Shown here: positions 63,924 through 64,000 of the stretch, piece after piece
How the letters are laid out: each line of letters starts with the position of its first letter
Numbering within the stretch: position 1 is the stretch's first letter
Assembly (NCBI GenBank): GCA_934748015.1
Contig: CAKVHF010000005.1
Coordinates: 24,511 to 88,510 of the forward strand
DNA from: an uncultured Clostridia bacterium
Lineage (GTDB): Bacteria > Bacillota > Clostridia > Christensenellales > UBA1242
Length of the DNA stretch: 64,000 bases
Direction: 5' to 3'
Position numbers and translations under genes: made by a program
The notes under the pieces: generated by a model
Seen by the model: only the letters and a program-made list of their open reading frames with translations
The model's database searches: none
Told to the model about the DNA's origin: nothing

Positions 63924-64000
<77 letters not shown>

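Overview
The window is low-GC DNA (mid-30s percent by eye) with Gram-positive signals: strong Shine-Dalgarno (SD) sites, consensus sigma-A promoters, U-tract terminators, a SAM-I riboswitch on metK, SpoVT, SpoVG and a SpoVB/MurJ-type flippase, WhiA, and zinc-type L31. This fits an anaerobic, probably spore-forming, uncultured gut Clostridia-like member of the Bacillota. The genetic code is standard. CTAG and the Leu codon CTA are conspicuously common.

Layout. 1-3070: flippase (cut by the window edge) and spoVT in a 4-bp overlapping pair, a strongly promoted structured small RNA, and the rplM-rpsI operon. 3119-9077: a large BspA-like LRR surface protein, then comFC-recD2. 9308-16989: a CoaE-like kinase, a second LRR protein, an SDR/flippase-like membrane protein pair, a phosphodiesterase, a FabG-like SDR and efp. 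17195-23453: a YnbB-like PLP enzyme, an EF-P paralogue without the PGKG loop, then the cluster murB - PHP - MazG-like - whiA - rRNA methyltransferase. 23556-32590: uvrC, a tiny hydrophobic Asn/Cys peptide, a third LRR protein, a DUF2238-like membrane protein, prfA, prmC, rpmE, murC and spoVG. 32700-46627: a nested-hairpin intergenic element, an M20 peptidase, a diacylglycerol-kinase-like protein, pyk, a beta-lactamase-fold serine hydrolase, an unknown acidic protein, a fourth LRR protein, pfkA and dnaE. 46870-64000: hipBA with a clear operator pair, a ComEC-like secreted metallo-beta-lactamase protein, small membrane and regulatory genes, tRNA-Arg(ACG), HAD/CYTH/HD-GYP genes, a TetR regulator, riboswitch-controlled metK, several membrane proteins, an SGNH hydrolase, a hotdog thioesterase and an HD protein, ending in an AGAT tetranucleotide tract.

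Most housekeeping genes keep Firmicutes-like neighbours (spoVT-flippase, rplM-rpsI, rpmE-prmC-prfA, murB-whiA, dnaE-pfkA). They are interrupted by lineage-specific surface proteins. The four LRR proteins share a C-terminal signature and three share an N-terminal module, so they form one modular family of membrane-anchored or secreted proteins. Three or four genes have a consensus -10 box so close to the ATG that their mRNAs are probably leaderless. I see no CRISPR array, transposase, integrase, phage module or rRNA gene.
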